A DNA stretch of 64,000 nucleotides from Herpetosiphon giganteus (lineage in GTDB: Bacteria > Chloroflexota > Chloroflexia > Chloroflexales > Herpetosiphonaceae). A program made the translations under genes and the position numbers. The notes below the pieces were generated by a model. That model was not told the origin of the DNA. It saw only the letters and a program-made list of their open reading frames with translations, and searched no databases. Of this stretch, positions 1 through 9,590 are shown in pieces. The stretch covers positions 124,001 through 188,000 of the forward strand of contig NZ_JAFBCZ010000007.1 of NCBI RefSeq assembly GCF_016907925.1, written 5' to 3'. Numbering within the stretch: the first letter of the stretch is position 1; each line of letters opens with the position of its first letter.

Positions 1-825
1 AGCAGCCCTGAGCAACAAATTGAGGCTGTGCAATGGGCCGAACTTCAGCAAGTGCCAATTTTTATGCTTGGCGGCGGCTCGAATTTGCTGATGAGCGATG
101 CAGGCTGGAATGGCTTGGTGATTCGCAATCGGGCGACGGGCTTTGAAGTGCAGGAGCATGGCGAGCAGCTGACGATTCATGTGCAAGCTGGCGCGCCAAC
201 TGCTGGTACGGTGCGGCGTTTGGCGGCGCAGGGCATTGCTGGGCTTGAATGGGCCGAAGGTTTGCCTGGCACAATCGGCGGGGCAATCTATGGCAATGCT
301 GGCTGCTACGGCGGCGAAACGGCCAAACACCTGCAATCGGCGCGGCTCTTAATGCCCGATAATCAAATTGTCGAGTGGTCGGCGGCTGATTTTCAGTTCG
401 ATTATCGCACCAGCCAACTCAAACGACTGGCAGCGAATCGGCCAACCATGCGCATTCCATATGTGCTCGATGCGGTATTAACTGCCTGGCGCGATGATCC
501 GGTGCGGATTGCTGGCACAATGGCCGAGATTGCCGAAGGCCGCAAGCAACGCACGCCTGCTGGTTCCTCGTGTGGCTCGGTGTTTAAAAACCCAGCCAAT
601 ACCACCGCAGGCCGCTTGATCGATGCTGCTGGCTTGAAAGGTTTTCGCATGGGCGCGGCCCAAATTGCCGAAAAACATGCCAATTATATTTTGAATCTTG
701 GCGGCGCAACCGCAAGCGATATTTTGCGAGTGGCCGAATATGCTCAAACTGAAGTCTTAAAACAATTTGGCATCGAACTTGAATTAGAAGTTCGCGTGAT
801 CTCCAGTGAGGATCAATCGTTATGA
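1..825 (+). CDS. murB: UDP-N-acetylenolpyruvoylglucosamine reductase MurB (5' partial)
   Basis: MurB reduces UDP-GlcNAc-enolpyruvate to UDP-MurNAc with NADPH and FAD, in the cytoplasm, early in peptidoglycan synthesis. The reading frame is open from base 1, so the start lies upstream of the window; the GTG at 28 is internal. Visible motifs are the FAD-binding GGGSNLL, then [15 protein letters not shown] and GNAGCYGGE, the [11 protein letters not shown] segment that carries the catalytic serine region, and a C-terminal ELELEVRVI that contains the expected catalytic glutamate. About 274 residues are visible, nearly the usual length of a short MurB. Its stop overlaps the ddl start by 4 bases (ATGA), so the two are translationally coupled. 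Identification is firm. Confidence 0.95.
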   Translation, partial: SSPEQQIEAVQWAELQQVPIFMLGGGSNLLMSDAGWNGLVIRNRATGFEVQEHGEQLTIHVQAGAPTAGTVRRLAAQGIAGLEWAEGLPGTIGGAIYGNAGCYGGETAKHLQSARLLMPDNQIVEWSAADFQFDYRTSQLKRLAANRPTMRIPYVLDAVLTAWRDDPVRIAGTMAEIAEGRKQRTPAGSSCGSVFKNPANTTAGRLIDAAGLKGFRMGAAQIAEKHANYILNLGGATASDILRVAEYAQTEVLKQFGIELELEVRVISSEDQSL

Positions 826-1907
826 CAAAACGGCGAGTTGGAATTGTCTTTGGCGGGAAATCGGGCGAGCACGAAGTCTCGTTAAAATCGGCGCGAGCGG
901 TGATGAATGCGCTTGATCCTGCAAAATATACGGTTGTGCCAATTGGCATCAGCCGCAACGGCCAATGGCTCAGCGGTGGCGATCCATTGTTGGCTTTAGA
1001 GCAACAGGCCGACCAAAAGATGCTTGGGCGTGCACCCCAAGCTGGTTTGGTCAGCGAAACTGCCATTGTGCAAAGTGCTGGCAGCTTGCCAGAACACACC
1101 AATATGGCCGCGCTCGATGTGATTATTCCGGTCTTACACGGCCCGTTTGGCGAGGATGGCACGATTCAAGGGGTGTTTGAATTGGCCAATCTGCCCTACG
1201 TTGGCTGTGGCGTGTTGGCGGCCTCGGTGGGCATGGATAAAGGCTTGATGAAATCGGCCTTTGCGGCTGCTGGCTTGCCCCAAGTGCCGTGGCAATTGGT
1301 GTTGCGTCGCGATTGGCAACAACAGCCCGAAGCAGTCTACGAGCGGCTTGAAGCTGCTTTGAACTATCCAATGTTCGTCAAGCCAGCCAACCTTGGCAGC
1401 AGCGTTGGCATTAGCAAAGTCAGCAATCGGGCTGAATTGGCTGCTGGCATGGCCGAGGCTGCTGGCTACGACCGCCGGATTGTGGTTGAGCAAGGCATCA
1501 ATGCCCGCGAAATCGAAGTCGCGATTTTGGGCAACGATGATCCATCGCCTTCAGTGCCAGGCGAAGTGCTGCCAGCCAACGATTTTTACGATTACGCCGA
1601 CAAATATCTTGAAGGCCAAACCCAATTTGCAATTCCGGCGGAGCTTGAAGCGGCGACTAGCGAGCAATTGCGGGCGATGGCCGTGACCGCTTTCAAAGCA
1701 ATTGATGGTGCTGGCTTGGCGCGGGTCGATTTCTTTGTCGAGCGCGAAACTGGCGCGATCTATATCAACGAAATTAACACTTTCCCCGGCTTTACGGCGA
1801 TGAGCCAATATCCCAAATTATGGGAAGCCACGGGAGTCAGCTATAGCGAATTGCTTGATCGTTTGATCGACTTGGCAATTGAGCGCTATCACGAGCGAGG
1901 ACGATGA
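822..1907 (+). CDS. ddl: D-alanine--D-alanine ligase
   Basis: This ATP-grasp ligase joins two D-alanines to make the dipeptide for the peptidoglycan stem. The protein has 361 residues, normal for a Ddl. The N-terminal [14 protein letters not shown] is the family's first substrate-binding signature, [16 protein letters not shown] is the ATP-grasp lysine and glycine-rich region, and [18 protein letters not shown] near the end carries the metal-binding Glu/Asn and the Ser-containing substrate loop. The ATG overlaps the murB stop and its own TGA overlaps the ftsQ ATG, which places it in a tightly coupled murB-ddl-ftsQ unit. Specificity for D-Ala rather than D-Lac is assumed from context. Confidence 0.95.
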   Translation: MTKRRVGIVFGGKSGEHEVSLKSARAVMNALDPAKYTVVPIGISRNGQWLSGGDPLLALEQQADQKMLGRAPQAGLVSETAIVQSAGSLPEHTNMAALDVIIPVLHGPFGEDGTIQGVFELANLPYVGCGVLAASVGMDKGLMKSAFAAAGLPQVPWQLVLRRDWQQQPEAVYERLEAALNYPMFVKPANLGSSVGISKVSNRAELAAGMAEAAGYDRRIVVEQGINAREIEVAILGNDDPSPSVPGEVLPANDFYDYADKYLEGQTQFAIPAELEAATSEQLRAMAVTAFKAIDGAGLARVDFFVERETGAIYINEINTFPGFTAMSQYPKLWEATGVSYSELLDRLIDLAIERYHERGR

Positions 1908-2752
1908 GTAATCCACGTCGGACAGGCCGCATAATCAGCCGCAAGCCACGCGGGCGGACTGCGCTTGGGGTGCGTACCAGCACGCCCATGGTGCGGCCAA
2001 CCGCGCGCACGATTTTGCGCAGCATGCTCATGAACGGCAAATTGCTGGCTTTGGTTTTATTGTTGGCGAGCATTGGCTGCTTGATTTTTGTCTTTCGTTC
2101 GCCAGCCTTTGTGGTTGGCAACTTAGAGATCGAAGGCAATCGCTCAGTCGATGCGACCACAATTAGCCAATTGGCCAACCTGCAAGGCCGCTCGATTTGG
2201 GATATTGATCCGGCGGCGGTGGCGGCGCGGATTGGCCAAAATCCCTATGTTGCCACCGCCACGGTGCAATTGCGCATTCCGGCACGGGTTTTGGTGCGGG
2301 TGCAAGAGCGGCAGGCAGCGGTTGTGTGGAATGTTGGCGGTACAAATTACGAAGTGACTGCTGGCGGCGAAGTGTTGGGCTTGGCCACCTCGATAACCAC
2401 CGCAACCTTGATTATTTACGATACCCGCACGATTCCAATTTCGGCGGGCAGCTATATTGACACCGATGCCTTGAATTTGGCCCAAACCTTATATTTGCGT
2501 ATACCCAAAGAGCTTGGTTGGCAACCGACGCGCTACGAGTGGGACCCATACTACGGGCTTTCGGTTTACAATGACACCAAACAAGCTGTGTTTGGGCGTT
2601 TGGCAGGCGAACCGATTAGCCTTGATCGCAAACTTGCAACCTTGCAACAAGTCCAAACCAGCGATGCAGCTTGGATATTTATTGATTTACGACCGGAAAA
2701 ACCCTACTATCGACCGCAGGCGACTCCAACGCCACCTGAAGGGTCGCAATAA
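1904..2752 (+). CDS. ftsQ: Cell division protein FtsQ/DivIB (POTRA domain)
   Basis: FtsQ is a single-pass membrane protein of the divisome that links early and late division proteins. The 282-residue protein has an Arg-rich cytoplasmic tail of about 45 residues, one membrane segment at about 46-64, and a FtsQ-type POTRA domain at about 70-138 (it begins [17 protein letters not shown]). A beta-rich extracytoplasmic region follows, with a Pro-rich end. Sequence conservation in this family is low, so position between ddl and ftsA is a large part of the evidence. The ATG overlaps the ddl stop as ATGA. Confidence 0.9.
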   Translation: MSNPRRTGRIISRKPRGRTALGVRTSTPMVRPTARTILRSMLMNGKLLALVLLLASIGCLIFVFRSPAFVVGNLEIEGNRSVDATTISQLANLQGRSIWDIDPAAVAARIGQNPYVATATVQLRIPARVLVRVQERQAAVVWNVGGTNYEVTAGGEVLGLATSITTATLIIYDTRTIPISAGSYIDTDALNLAQTLYLRIPKELGWQPTRYEWDPYYGLSVYNDTKQAVFGRLAGEPISLDRKLATLQQVQTSDAAWIFIDLRPEKPYYRPQATPTPPEGSQ

Positions 2753-2763
2753 GGAGCACATGG

Positions 2764-3108
2764 GTGGAGCAGCGACAAGCTATGTGGATTCCGCTGGCGG
2801 GGCTTGGAGTTGGGGTGGCGATTGGGCTTGTTTCCGGCCTAACGATTCCCTCGCAATTTGCCCGTTACACAGCGGTAGCAGTTTTATCGGCGCTTGATTC
2901 GATTGTTGGCGCAACGCGAGCCACGATCGAAAAACGCTATCGGAATCGGATTTTTATCTCGGGATTAATTGGCAACACTGTGTTGGCGGTTGTGCTGGCG
3001 TTTCTTGGCGAGCGCTTAGGCATCGACCTCTATTTGGCGGCAGTGGTGGCCTTTGGTGTCCGTTTGTTTGAAAATGCCAGTCGCATTCGCCAACATCTGG
3101 TTGGCTAG
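2764..3108 (+). CDS. sbp: Small basic protein Sbp (DUF1290), division cluster
   Basis: A small membrane protein of the DUF1290 'small basic protein' family, usually found between ftsQ/divIB and ftsA or ftsZ. Its biochemical role is unknown. It shows the family signatures VLSALDSIVGATRA, a basic turn EKRYRNRIFISG, and LYLAAVVAFGVRLFEN, with three hydrophobic helices (about residues 7-25, 57-77 and 84-100). I chose the GTG at 2764 because AAGGAG at 2751-2756 lies 7 bases upstream. An in-frame ATG at 2782 would give the more typical MWIPL start but has no ribosome site at the right distance. Family assignment is firm; function is not known. Confidence 0.85.
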   Translation: MEQRQAMWIPLAGLGVGVAIGLVSGLTIPSQFARYTAVAVLSALDSIVGATRATIEKRYRNRIFISGLIGNTVLAVVLAFLGERLGIDLYLAAVVAFGVRLFENASRIRQHLVG

Positions 3109-3278
3109 GCGCAAAGAGCGAAACCAAGGCGAAGCTACGCTTGATGGATGCACTTTTTTGCAATGTCGCGCTCTCATCATTCGTTATTTCGAGCAACCCG
3201 ACATTGATCATTGTTCCCGCCTTGATAAACCAGCTTCTTCTGCGACCTAGTGTAGGTTGTTGACGCAATGCAGCGTGG

Positions 3279-3307
3279 TTGCAAAGCGATCTGCTATCTC
3301 GTATAAT
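3279..3307 (+). promoter_or_regulatory. Sigma-70-type promoter for ftsA-ftsZ
   Basis: The -35 is TTGCAA at 3279-3284 and the -10 is a perfect TATAAT at 3302-3307, with a 17-base spacer, about 55 bases before the ftsA ATG. It gives ftsA-ftsZ a start separate from the murB-sbp unit. The rest of the gap 3109-3361 shows no gene. Confidence 0.65.
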
Positions 3308-3361
3308 CGCCAGCAACCCTGCTTGACAGGCAACATTTTAGCCTAACACAAGGGGTTTTCC

Positions 3362-4609
3362 ATGAATCGCACCATTGTCGGTATTGATGTCGGTACAACC
3401 AAAATCTGTACTTTGGTTGCTGAAGTTCACGATACAGGCAAAGTCAATATTTTAGGGGTTGGCCTCACGCCTTCCAAAGGGCTTGATCGCGGGGTTGTTG
3501 TCAATATCGATGAAGCAGTCAGCGCGATTGCAACCTCGGTCGAAAAGGCCGAGCGGCTTTCGGGCTATCGCATTGGTACAGCCTTCGTGGGGATTGCTGG
3601 GCGGCATATTTCCTCGGTCAACAGTCGCGGGGTTGTCGCAATTTCACGGCCCGACCATGAAATTTCGCGCACTGACGTGGCCCGAGCCGTTGAAGCAGCC
3701 CAAGCAATTGCCATTCCCACCCAACGCGAAGTCATCCACGTGATTCCACGAGCTTATATTGTCGATGGCCACGAAGGCATTCGCGACCCAGTTGGCATGG
3801 CTGGCTATCGGCTTGAAGTTGAAACGCATATTGTCACTGGCGAAGTGATGGCGATTCAAAACTTAATCAAGAGCGTTGAACGGGCTGGGGTTGGCATCGA
3901 CGACCTTGTGCTGCAACCCTTGGCTTCGGGCGAGGCCGTGCTCAGCGAAGAAGATAAAAGCCGTGGGGTTGTTTTGGTCGATATTGGCGGCGGCACGACC
4001 GACATTGCAATTTTTATTGGTGGTGGCATTTGGCACACCGTTGTGTTGCCGATTGGTGGCGCACATTTCACCAACGATTTGGTGTATGTCTTGCACACCC
4101 CGCATAACACCGCTGAATATCTTAAACTGCGCTATGGTAAAGTGAGCGATATTGAAAGCCATGATCCTGAAGAGGATTTGATTGATACCGATGGCTTCTC
4201 ACCAGGTGAACATCAACAAGTTTCGCGGCTTGAACTTAACGAAATTCTGCAAGCTCGCGCCGAACAACTGATCGACATGATTGGCAATGAAATCCGTCGT
4301 TCTGGCTATGAAGGCCTGCTGCCTGCGGGAATTGTTCTGACAGGTGGCTCGGCCCAATTGCCTGGCTTAGATGAGATGGCTCGCCAACTTTTAGGCATGC
4401 CAGTGCGCATTGGCATCCCAACGAATTTGACTGGATTAGCTGAAGCAATTGATGCACCACCCTATGCCACGGCTGTGGGGCTTGTCCGTTGGGGCTTGCG
4501 TCATGGAATGGGCAGCGTTGGCGGCCACACTGCAAGTCAACCAGCAACAACCAACTGGAAACAAACCTACGACCGCTTCAAAATGTGGTTACGGGAGTTT
4601 TTACCCTAA
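3362..4609 (+). CDS. ftsA: Cell division protein FtsA
   Basis: FtsA is the actin-like ATPase that tethers FtsZ filaments to the inner face of the membrane. The 415-residue protein has the actin-fold phosphate 1 motif VGIDVGTTKICTLVAE at the start, the SHS2/1C domain (GVVNIDEAVSAI and following), phosphate 2 VLVDIGGGTTDIAIF, and the adenosine motif GIVLTGGSAQLPGLDE. The last residues, YDRFKMWLREFLP, form the expected amphipathic membrane-targeting helix after a flexible linker. It sits 69 bases before ftsZ with its own promoter upstream. Confidence 0.97.
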   Translation: MNRTIVGIDVGTTKICTLVAEVHDTGKVNILGVGLTPSKGLDRGVVVNIDEAVSAIATSVEKAERLSGYRIGTAFVGIAGRHISSVNSRGVVAISRPDHEISRTDVARAVEAAQAIAIPTQREVIHVIPRAYIVDGHEGIRDPVGMAGYRLEVETHIVTGEVMAIQNLIKSVERAGVGIDDLVLQPLASGEAVLSEEDKSRGVVLVDIGGGTTDIAIFIGGGIWHTVVLPIGGAHFTNDLVYVLHTPHNTAEYLKLRYGKVSDIESHDPEEDLIDTDGFSPGEHQQVSRLELNEILQARAEQLIDMIGNEIRRSGYEGLLPAGIVLTGGSAQLPGLDEMARQLLGMPVRIGIPTNLTGLAEAIDAPPYATAVGLVRWGLRHGMGSVGGHTASQPATTNWKQTYDRFKMWLREFLP

Positions 4610-4678
4610 ACCGGCATCTGGCTACAGTCGATCCACGCCATTGCTGAGCTTTGGTGCTGATCTGGAGGCAACTTAACT

Positions 4679-5857
4679 ATGGATTTCAATAACAACTTAA
4701 TTGAAAATTTCGCCCAAATCAAAGTGATTGGGGTTGGTGGCGGCGGCTCGAATGCAGTTGATCGCATGGTCGAATCGGGACTGCAAGGGGTTGAATTTAT
4801 TACGGTCAACACCGATGCGCAAGCCTTGATCCACTCGCCTGCGACGATTCGGGTGCGGATTGGCGATAAATTGACCCGTGGGCTTGGCTCTGGCGGCAAC
4901 CCAGTGATTGGCCAAAAAGCTGCTGAAGAAACCCACGACGAGCTGCACGATGTATTGCGTGGCTCGGACATGGTGTTTATCACCGCTGGCATGGGCGGCG
5001 GCACTGGCACTGGCGCTTCGCCAGTGATTGCAGCAATTGCCCAAGAAATTGGCGCTTTGACAGTTGGGGTTGTCACGCGGCCCTTCTTGTTTGAAGGCAA
5101 CCATCGGCGCAAAGTTGCCGAATCGGGGATTGACCAACTGAAGCCAACCGTTGATGCTTTGATTGTGGTGCCAAACGATCGCTTGCTGCAAATCGCTTCG
5201 AAAAACACCAAAATGAACGAAGCCTTCCGCATGGCCGACGATGTGCTGCGCCAAGGTATTCAAGGGATCTCCGATTTGATTACCAGCCGCGGTTTGATTA
5301 ACCTCGACTTTGCCGACGTAAAAACGATTATGTCGCAACAAGGCACGGCGTTGATGGCAATTGGCCATGGCATTGGGGATAATCGCATGGTCGATGCAGC
5401 CAATATGGCAATTTCATCACCGTTGCTCGAAATTTCGATCGACGGGGCCAAGGGTGTGCTGTTCAACGTCACTGGTGGCGAAGATTTGGGCTTGTTGGAA
5501 GTCAACGAAGCTGCTGAGATTATTTCGAAGGCTGCTGATCCTGATGCCAACATCATCTTCGGGGCACGAATTGACCCCAACTTGCCAGCTGATGAAGTGA
5601 AAATTACGATTATTGCGACCGGCTTTGACCAAACACGGCCTCAAGGCAACAATCGCTCACGTTCGTATCCATCGGCGCAAAGCCAACCAAGCCAACCACA
5701 ATCAAACTATCAGCCATCAACCCAACAACCAGTACGGCCAGCGGCTCAACCGCAACAACCGCAACAACCGCAACGGCCTACGCCACCAACCACGTTTGGT
5801 AGCAATGATGATTTAGATATTCCACCATTCTTGCGCAACCGCGAACGCCGAAAATAA
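4679..5857 (+). CDS. ftsZ: Cell division GTPase FtsZ
   Basis: FtsZ is the tubulin-like GTPase that polymerises into the Z ring. In 392 residues it has the nucleotide-binding [15 protein letters not shown] near the N-terminus, the tubulin signature [12 protein letters not shown] at about 103-114, and the NTDAQAL and [11 protein letters not shown] segments. After about residue 320 there is a Gln/Pro-rich linker (repeated QPQQP units), then the C-terminal [11 protein letters not shown] peptide that binds FtsA and other partners. A GGAGG ribosome site lies about 12 bases before the ATG. A long hairpin follows the stop. Confidence 0.98.
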   Translation: MDFNNNLIENFAQIKVIGVGGGGSNAVDRMVESGLQGVEFITVNTDAQALIHSPATIRVRIGDKLTRGLGSGGNPVIGQKAAEETHDELHDVLRGSDMVFITAGMGGGTGTGASPVIAAIAQEIGALTVGVVTRPFLFEGNHRRKVAESGIDQLKPTVDALIVVPNDRLLQIASKNTKMNEAFRMADDVLRQGIQGISDLITSRGLINLDFADVKTIMSQQGTALMAIGHGIGDNRMVDAANMAISSPLLEISIDGAKGVLFNVTGGEDLGLLEVNEAAEIISKAADPDANIIFGARIDPNLPADEVKITIIATGFDQTRPQGNNRSRSYPSAQSQPSQPQSNYQPSTQQPVRPAAQPQQPQQPQRPTPPTTFGSNDDLDIPPFLRNRERRK

Positions 5858-5861
5858 CCAA

Positions 5862-5909
5862 GTTTGCTCGCTCCAGCGCGGTGGTACTACCCCGCTGGAG
5901 CGAGCAAAC
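5862..5909 (+). terminator. Hairpin after ftsZ, likely terminator
   Basis: A perfect 17-bp inverted repeat (left arm 5862-5878, right arm 5893-5909) begins 4 bases after the ftsZ stop. There is no immediate T run; one (TTTTTT) appears about 23 bases later. Stem strength and position support termination of the division operon. Confidence 0.7.
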
Positions 5910-5996
5910 TGCCCAAATTGAGCGTGAATATTTTTTGATAACTACTTAGGTCGTTGGGCAAACTGCCCAAAGCTTAGGCAAAAAGTACTACAAATT

Positions 5997-6024
5997 TTGA
6001 CATCAGCTTTTTAATCGTTATAAT
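5997..6024 (+). promoter_or_regulatory. Consensus sigma-70 promoter of the oligopeptide transport cluster
   Basis: Both hexamers are perfect: TTGACA at 5997-6002 and TATAAT at 6019-6024, with a 16-base spacer. Transcription should begin near 6031, leaving an untranslated leader of about 155 bases before the binding-protein gene. This is the best promoter match I see in the window and implies strong expression of the receptor. Confidence 0.8.
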
Positions 6025-6030
6025 GAAGCT

Positions 6031-6186
6031 CTGAATACCAATCACATCCGTGCTACCTATGAGAATACCCCAAAATCCATAGATGGATGTGGTTGTGTAC
6101 CAACCTTGTTGGCCCTGTGTCCCTCTGATGCAGGAATGTTCGATTCTACGAATCGGGTTTTGGACTCATTGATTTAGGAGGCAAGA
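6031..6186 (+). promoter_or_regulatory. Structured 5' leader of the binding-protein gene
   Basis: The leader can form a 10-bp stem with one G-U pair (6040-6049 with 6085-6094), a small CCAAC/GTTGG hairpin near 6103-6115, and a 6-bp CGATTC/GAATCG hairpin at 6141-6155 followed by GGTTTT. TAGGAGG just before the ATG is a strong ribosome site. Whether these folds control expression is unknown; I do not recognise a known riboswitch. Confidence 0.35.
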
Positions 6187-8142
6187 ATGCTTCGATCAAA
6201 GCGCCAATTGATGAGCTTTGCGCTCATGTTGGTCCTTGTTGTTCCGATCTTGGCTGCTTGTGGTGGCGATGCAACTCCAACCACGGCTCCAGCAACAACA
6301 GTCCCTGCAACCGCAACTACAGATAGCGCAGCAGCAGCTACGACTGAACCAACCGCTGCCGCAACCGAAACGGATGCAACTGTTGAACCAACTGCTGAAG
6401 CTGAAGCAACCGCAGAACCAACCGCTGGTACCGGCACCACGGGCGAAGGCCCTGGCACCGACCCAGAAAAAACCATCATCATTGGTATGACCCAATCGCC
6501 AGACACCTTGTTCGGCATTGAATCACAATCAAGCGCCACCACCCAAGTGTTGTCAGCGATTCAGCCAGCCTGTTTCACCACCTTGGACTATGAATACCAA
6601 CCAGTTTGTTTCACCAAATTGCCAAGCTTCGAAGATGGCGATGCAGTGACCCAAACCGTTTCGGTTGACAGCAGCTACGAAGGCAACATCGTCATCAACG
6701 ACGAGTTGATCACCGACACCGCTAGCTTGACCGAAGCTATGGACATGGAACAAGTTGTTGTAACTTGGACCTTGATCGATGGTTTGACTTGGGAAGATGG
6801 CACCGCCATCACCGCTGCTGACTTCGTGTTTGCTGCTGAATTGTACCAAGATCCAGGCATCAAGAACGCTAGCCGCTTTGTACTTGATCGTACCCAAAAA
6901 TACGAAGCCAAGGACGAAAAAACCTTGGTATGGTACGCAGCTCCTGGTTACACCGATGCAACCTACTTCTTGAACACCTTTGGTCCTGAACCAAAGCACG
7001 TTTTGGAAGGTGAAGACCCAGCAACCATTGGTGGTAGCGACTACGCTGCTAAGCCATTGGCATATGGCCCATACAAGATTGCAGAAAACACCCCACAAGA
7101 AAGCACCAAGTTGGTTGCTAACGAAACCTACTGGAAAAAAGGCTACCCAATCATTGGTAATGTTACCTTCAAGTATCTGACCAGTGAAGATCAAGTCTTG
7201 CAACAATTGGAAAGCGGCGAAATTGACGTCGTTGGTTCAATTGGTTTGACCTTGGCGAACGCTCCTAAGCTCGACGAACTCGAAGCTGCTGGCACGCTCA
7301 AAGGTCAATATGTTCCAGCAACCGTGTGGGAACACATGGACTTTGGCGTAGAACGCAATGATGGTCAACCATCAATCTTCGCCGATGTGAAATTGCGCCA
7401 AGCTGTTGCTTATGCAATCAACCGCAAGCAAATCATCGATAACGTCTTGTTCGGCAAGACCGTTGTGATGAACACCTTCTTGCCAGCCGATCACTGGGCT
7501 TACCCACCAAACGGCGAAGGCTTGGAAGCATACGAATACGATGTTGAAAAAGCTAAGGCTCTCTTGACCGAAGCTGGTTGGACCGCTGGCGCTGATGGCA
7601 TCCTTGAAAAAGATGGTGCTAAGCTCACGATCCAATTCTTCACCACCGAAAACAACCAAACCCGCGAAGCCGTTGCTCAATTGATCCAAGAAGACTTGAA
7701 AGCTGTCGGTATCGATGTTCAATTGAACTTCGTACCAGCAACCGATGTCTTGTTCAAGAACGGCGCAGAAGGTATCTTGGCTGGCCGCCGCTTCGACTTG
7801 GGCTTGTACGCTTGGGTCAGTGGCCCAGAGCCATCGACCGCTCTGTACCTCTGTGATCAAATTCCAACCGAAGAAAACAGCTACGGCGGTCAGAACAACA
7901 CTGGCTGGTGTAGCCCTGAATACGATGCAGCTGCGTTGGCTTCACAAGCTGAAACCGACCGCGCCAAGCGTATTCCTTTGGTCATCGAAGCTCAAAAAGT
8001 ATTCAATGCCGAATTGCCAACCTTCCCATTGTACCAACGCGTCAATGTTGGTGCATATAACGTCAAGGTTAGCGGCTTGGACTTGAATCCAACCAGCCAA
8101 GTTGACTTCTGGAACATCGAAACCTGGGACATTACCAAGTAA
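6187..8142 (+). CDS. Oligopeptide ABC transporter substrate-binding lipoprotein
   Basis: A family 5 (OppA/DppA-like) extracytoplasmic receptor that delivers peptides to the permeases encoded downstream. The 651-residue protein starts with a lipoprotein signal (lipobox LAAC, with acylated Cys at 25). A Thr/Ala/Pro/Glu-rich linker of about 70 residues (ATPTTAPATTVPAT and so on) tethers the receptor to the surface. The binding fold follows, with family landmarks YGPYKI, LRQAVAYAINRKQII and LLTEAGW. Codon use differs visibly from its neighbours (many AAC, ACC, TTG and CCA codons), as expected of a highly expressed gene. A strong promoter and leader precede it and two hairpins follow. Substrate identity cannot be read from the sequence. 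Confidence 0.9.
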   Translation: MLRSKRQLMSFALMLVLVVPILAACGGDATPTTAPATTVPATATTDSAAAATTEPTAAATETDATVEPTAEAEATAEPTAGTGTTGEGPGTDPEKTIIIGMTQSPDTLFGIESQSSATTQVLSAIQPACFTTLDYEYQPVCFTKLPSFEDGDAVTQTVSVDSSYEGNIVINDELITDTASLTEAMDMEQVVVTWTLIDGLTWEDGTAITAADFVFAAELYQDPGIKNASRFVLDRTQKYEAKDEKTLVWYAAPGYTDATYFLNTFGPEPKHVLEGEDPATIGGSDYAAKPLAYGPYKIAENTPQESTKLVANETYWKKGYPIIGNVTFKYLTSEDQVLQQLESGEIDVVGSIGLTLANAPKLDELEAAGTLKGQYVPATVWEHMDFGVERNDGQPSIFADVKLRQAVAYAINRKQIIDNVLFGKTVVMNTFLPADHWAYPPNGEGLEAYEYDVEKAKALLTEAGWTAGADGILEKDGAKLTIQFFTTENNQTREAVAQLIQEDLKAVGIDVQLNFVPATDVLFKNGAEGILAGRRFDLGLYAWVSGPEPSTALYLCDQIPTEENSYGGQNNTGWCSPEYDAAALASQAETDRAKRIPLVIEAQKVFNAELPTFPLYQRVNVGAYNVKVSGLDLNPTSQVDFWNIETWDITK

Positions 8143-8157
8143 TTGGTAAGCTCCTCG

Positions 8158-8191
8158 CTACGGAGCTGCGTGCTTGCACGTAGCTCCGTAG
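8158..8191 (+). terminator. Hairpin after binding-protein gene
   Basis: A 15-bp stem with one G-T pair (left arm from 8158, right arm ending at 8191) begins 16 bases after the stop. There is no T run. It could act as a 3' stabilising hairpin that makes receptor mRNA more abundant than permease mRNA. Confidence 0.6.
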
Positions 8192-8273
8192 TTGTATCCC
8201 TCGCCTTCCCACAGCTTTTTGTGAGCGCACCATAAACAGTTAAATCAAGACAATGTTGTCACGCCCGGATCTT

Positions 8274-8314
8274 AACCACCAGACAGTGATTGTCGTGCTT
8301 GTGTGGTTTTTTTT
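8274..8314 (+). terminator. Rho-independent terminator between receptor and permease genes
   Basis: AACCAC (8274-8279) pairs with GTGGTT (8303-8308), with an inner GACAG/TTGTC helix, and a run of eight T ends at 8314. It lies about 155 bases before the permease start. With the upstream hairpin it should cut transcription between receptor and permeases. A TACAAT at 8333-8338 may be a weak -10 for the permease genes, but I found no good -35. Confidence 0.7.
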
Positions 8315-8469
8315 GTAATGCGAGATAAATGGTACAATAGGCCAGTTTTCCAAACCGATAAAATTCAATGCTCTTTTTTTGAACGTAATTTGCCGTAACA
8401 GAGTGTACTAGTTAAGAACCATTTATCTTATCGGCAATTAACCATTTCAAGCATCTTTAGAGGTACCGC

Positions 8470-9537
8470 ATGACTGTATATCTCATTCGGCGCTTGTTTC
8501 AAGCGATTCTCGTTCTCCTGTTCTCATCGGCAGTGATCTACTCGCTGTTTGCCTTGGCTCCTGGTGGCCCCCTTGATGAGTTACGCCAAAATACTGACCC
8601 TAAGAGCCGTCCGAGTGAGGCGGATATTCAGCGTCAAGCAAAATTGCTCGGGGCTGATAAACCGTGGTACTTGTGGTATCCCACATGGCTTGCTGGTGAT
8701 ACGTGGCTCGATAAAGTTGGGCTTGAACAATATGTCGGCGAGCGCAAAGGTATTTTACGCTGGGATTGGGGTACCTCATGGAAGTTCCAGCGCAATGCTC
8801 CCGTCTTAGATATTATTAAAGATAAGCTGCCCGATACGCTCTGGCTGATGATTACCTCAACGATTATTTCGTTGGTCTTGGGGATTCCGCTTGGCGTTTT
8901 CTCGGCAGTGCGCCAATATTCATTCTTCGATTATATTTTGACCACATTTAGCTTTATCGGCTTATCATTGCCCTCCTTCTGGTTTGGGCTTTTGATTATT
9001 GCGGTATCGCTGTGGTTTAAACGCAATGGCTGGTTCTATTTCCCTGCTGGCGATATTTTGGCCTTGCGCAATTACGAAGTGCCAGTCCTCGGTACGGTTG
9101 TCGCTGGCTCGTTCCTCGATCGGGTCATGCACTTGGTAATGCCGGTTACCGTGCTTTCGATGCTCAACTTGGCCAACTGGAGCCGCTTTATGCGCGCCAG
9201 TATGCTCGAAGTGCTCAGCCAAGATTATGTGCGGACTGCCCGCGCTAAAGGGGTCAAGGAACGGGTCGTGATCTACAAGCACGCCTTCCGCAATGCGTTG
9301 ATTCCCTTGATTACAATCATCGTATTTGCGATTCCTGGGGTTTTTGGCGGTGCGTTGTTTACCGAAACGGTGTTCAACTACAAGGCGCTTGGTTTTACCT
9401 TTATTAGTGCCCTCAACCTCAAAGATTATCCCTTAGCAATGGCCTTCTTGCTGATCTCATCGATCTTGCTGGTGTTTGCTACCTTGCTGGCTGATGTGCT
9501 CTATACCATTGTTGACCCACGAATTCGACTTGACTAG
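8470..9537 (+). CDS. Oligopeptide ABC transporter permease (DppB/OppB type)
   Basis: One of two inner-membrane permease subunits. The 355-residue protein begins MTVYLIRRLFQAILVLLFSS, the usual first helix of the DppB family. It has a large extracytoplasmic insertion at about residues 35-110, then five more helices. The cytoplasmic EAA loop that contacts the ATPase is RTARAKGVKERVVIYKHAF, followed by RNALIPLI. The end VDPRIRLD is typical. The insertion, rich in charged and aromatic residues, is longer than in E. coli DppB and resembles the form seen in other Chloroflexota and Thermus-type importers. It is followed at 53 bases by the partner permease. Confidence 0.92.
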   Translation: MTVYLIRRLFQAILVLLFSSAVIYSLFALAPGGPLDELRQNTDPKSRPSEADIQRQAKLLGADKPWYLWYPTWLAGDTWLDKVGLEQYVGERKGILRWDWGTSWKFQRNAPVLDIIKDKLPDTLWLMITSTIISLVLGIPLGVFSAVRQYSFFDYILTTFSFIGLSLPSFWFGLLIIAVSLWFKRNGWFYFPAGDILALRNYEVPVLGTVVAGSFLDRVMHLVMPVTVLSMLNLANWSRFMRASMLEVLSQDYVRTARAKGVKERVVIYKHAFRNALIPLITIIVFAIPGVFGGALFTETVFNYKALGFTFISALNLKDYPLAMAFLLISSILLVFATLLADVLYTIVDPRIRLD

Positions 9538-9590
9538 TTGAGGCTCGTACGTTTTCGATTGGTTTAGCGACCCGTGTGAAAGGAAAATCC

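Noticed and set aside
62-1493. Long minus-strand frames opposite murB and ddl
   Set aside because: They lie wholly inside two well-supported genes, show no motif, and arise from the skewed codon use of the plus strand.
3260-3307. TTGACG at 3260 as the ftsA -35
   Set aside because: It is 36 bases from the TATAAT; TTGCAA at 3279 has the correct 17-base spacing.
6174-6542. Val/Ala/Ser-rich minus-strand frame opposite the start of the peptide receptor
   Set aside because: It is the mirror of the Thr/Ala/Pro linker codons and has no ribosome site or independent promoter.
9576-9590. GTG start for the second permease
   Set aside because: The AAGGA ribosome site for the ATG at 9591 lies inside this extension.
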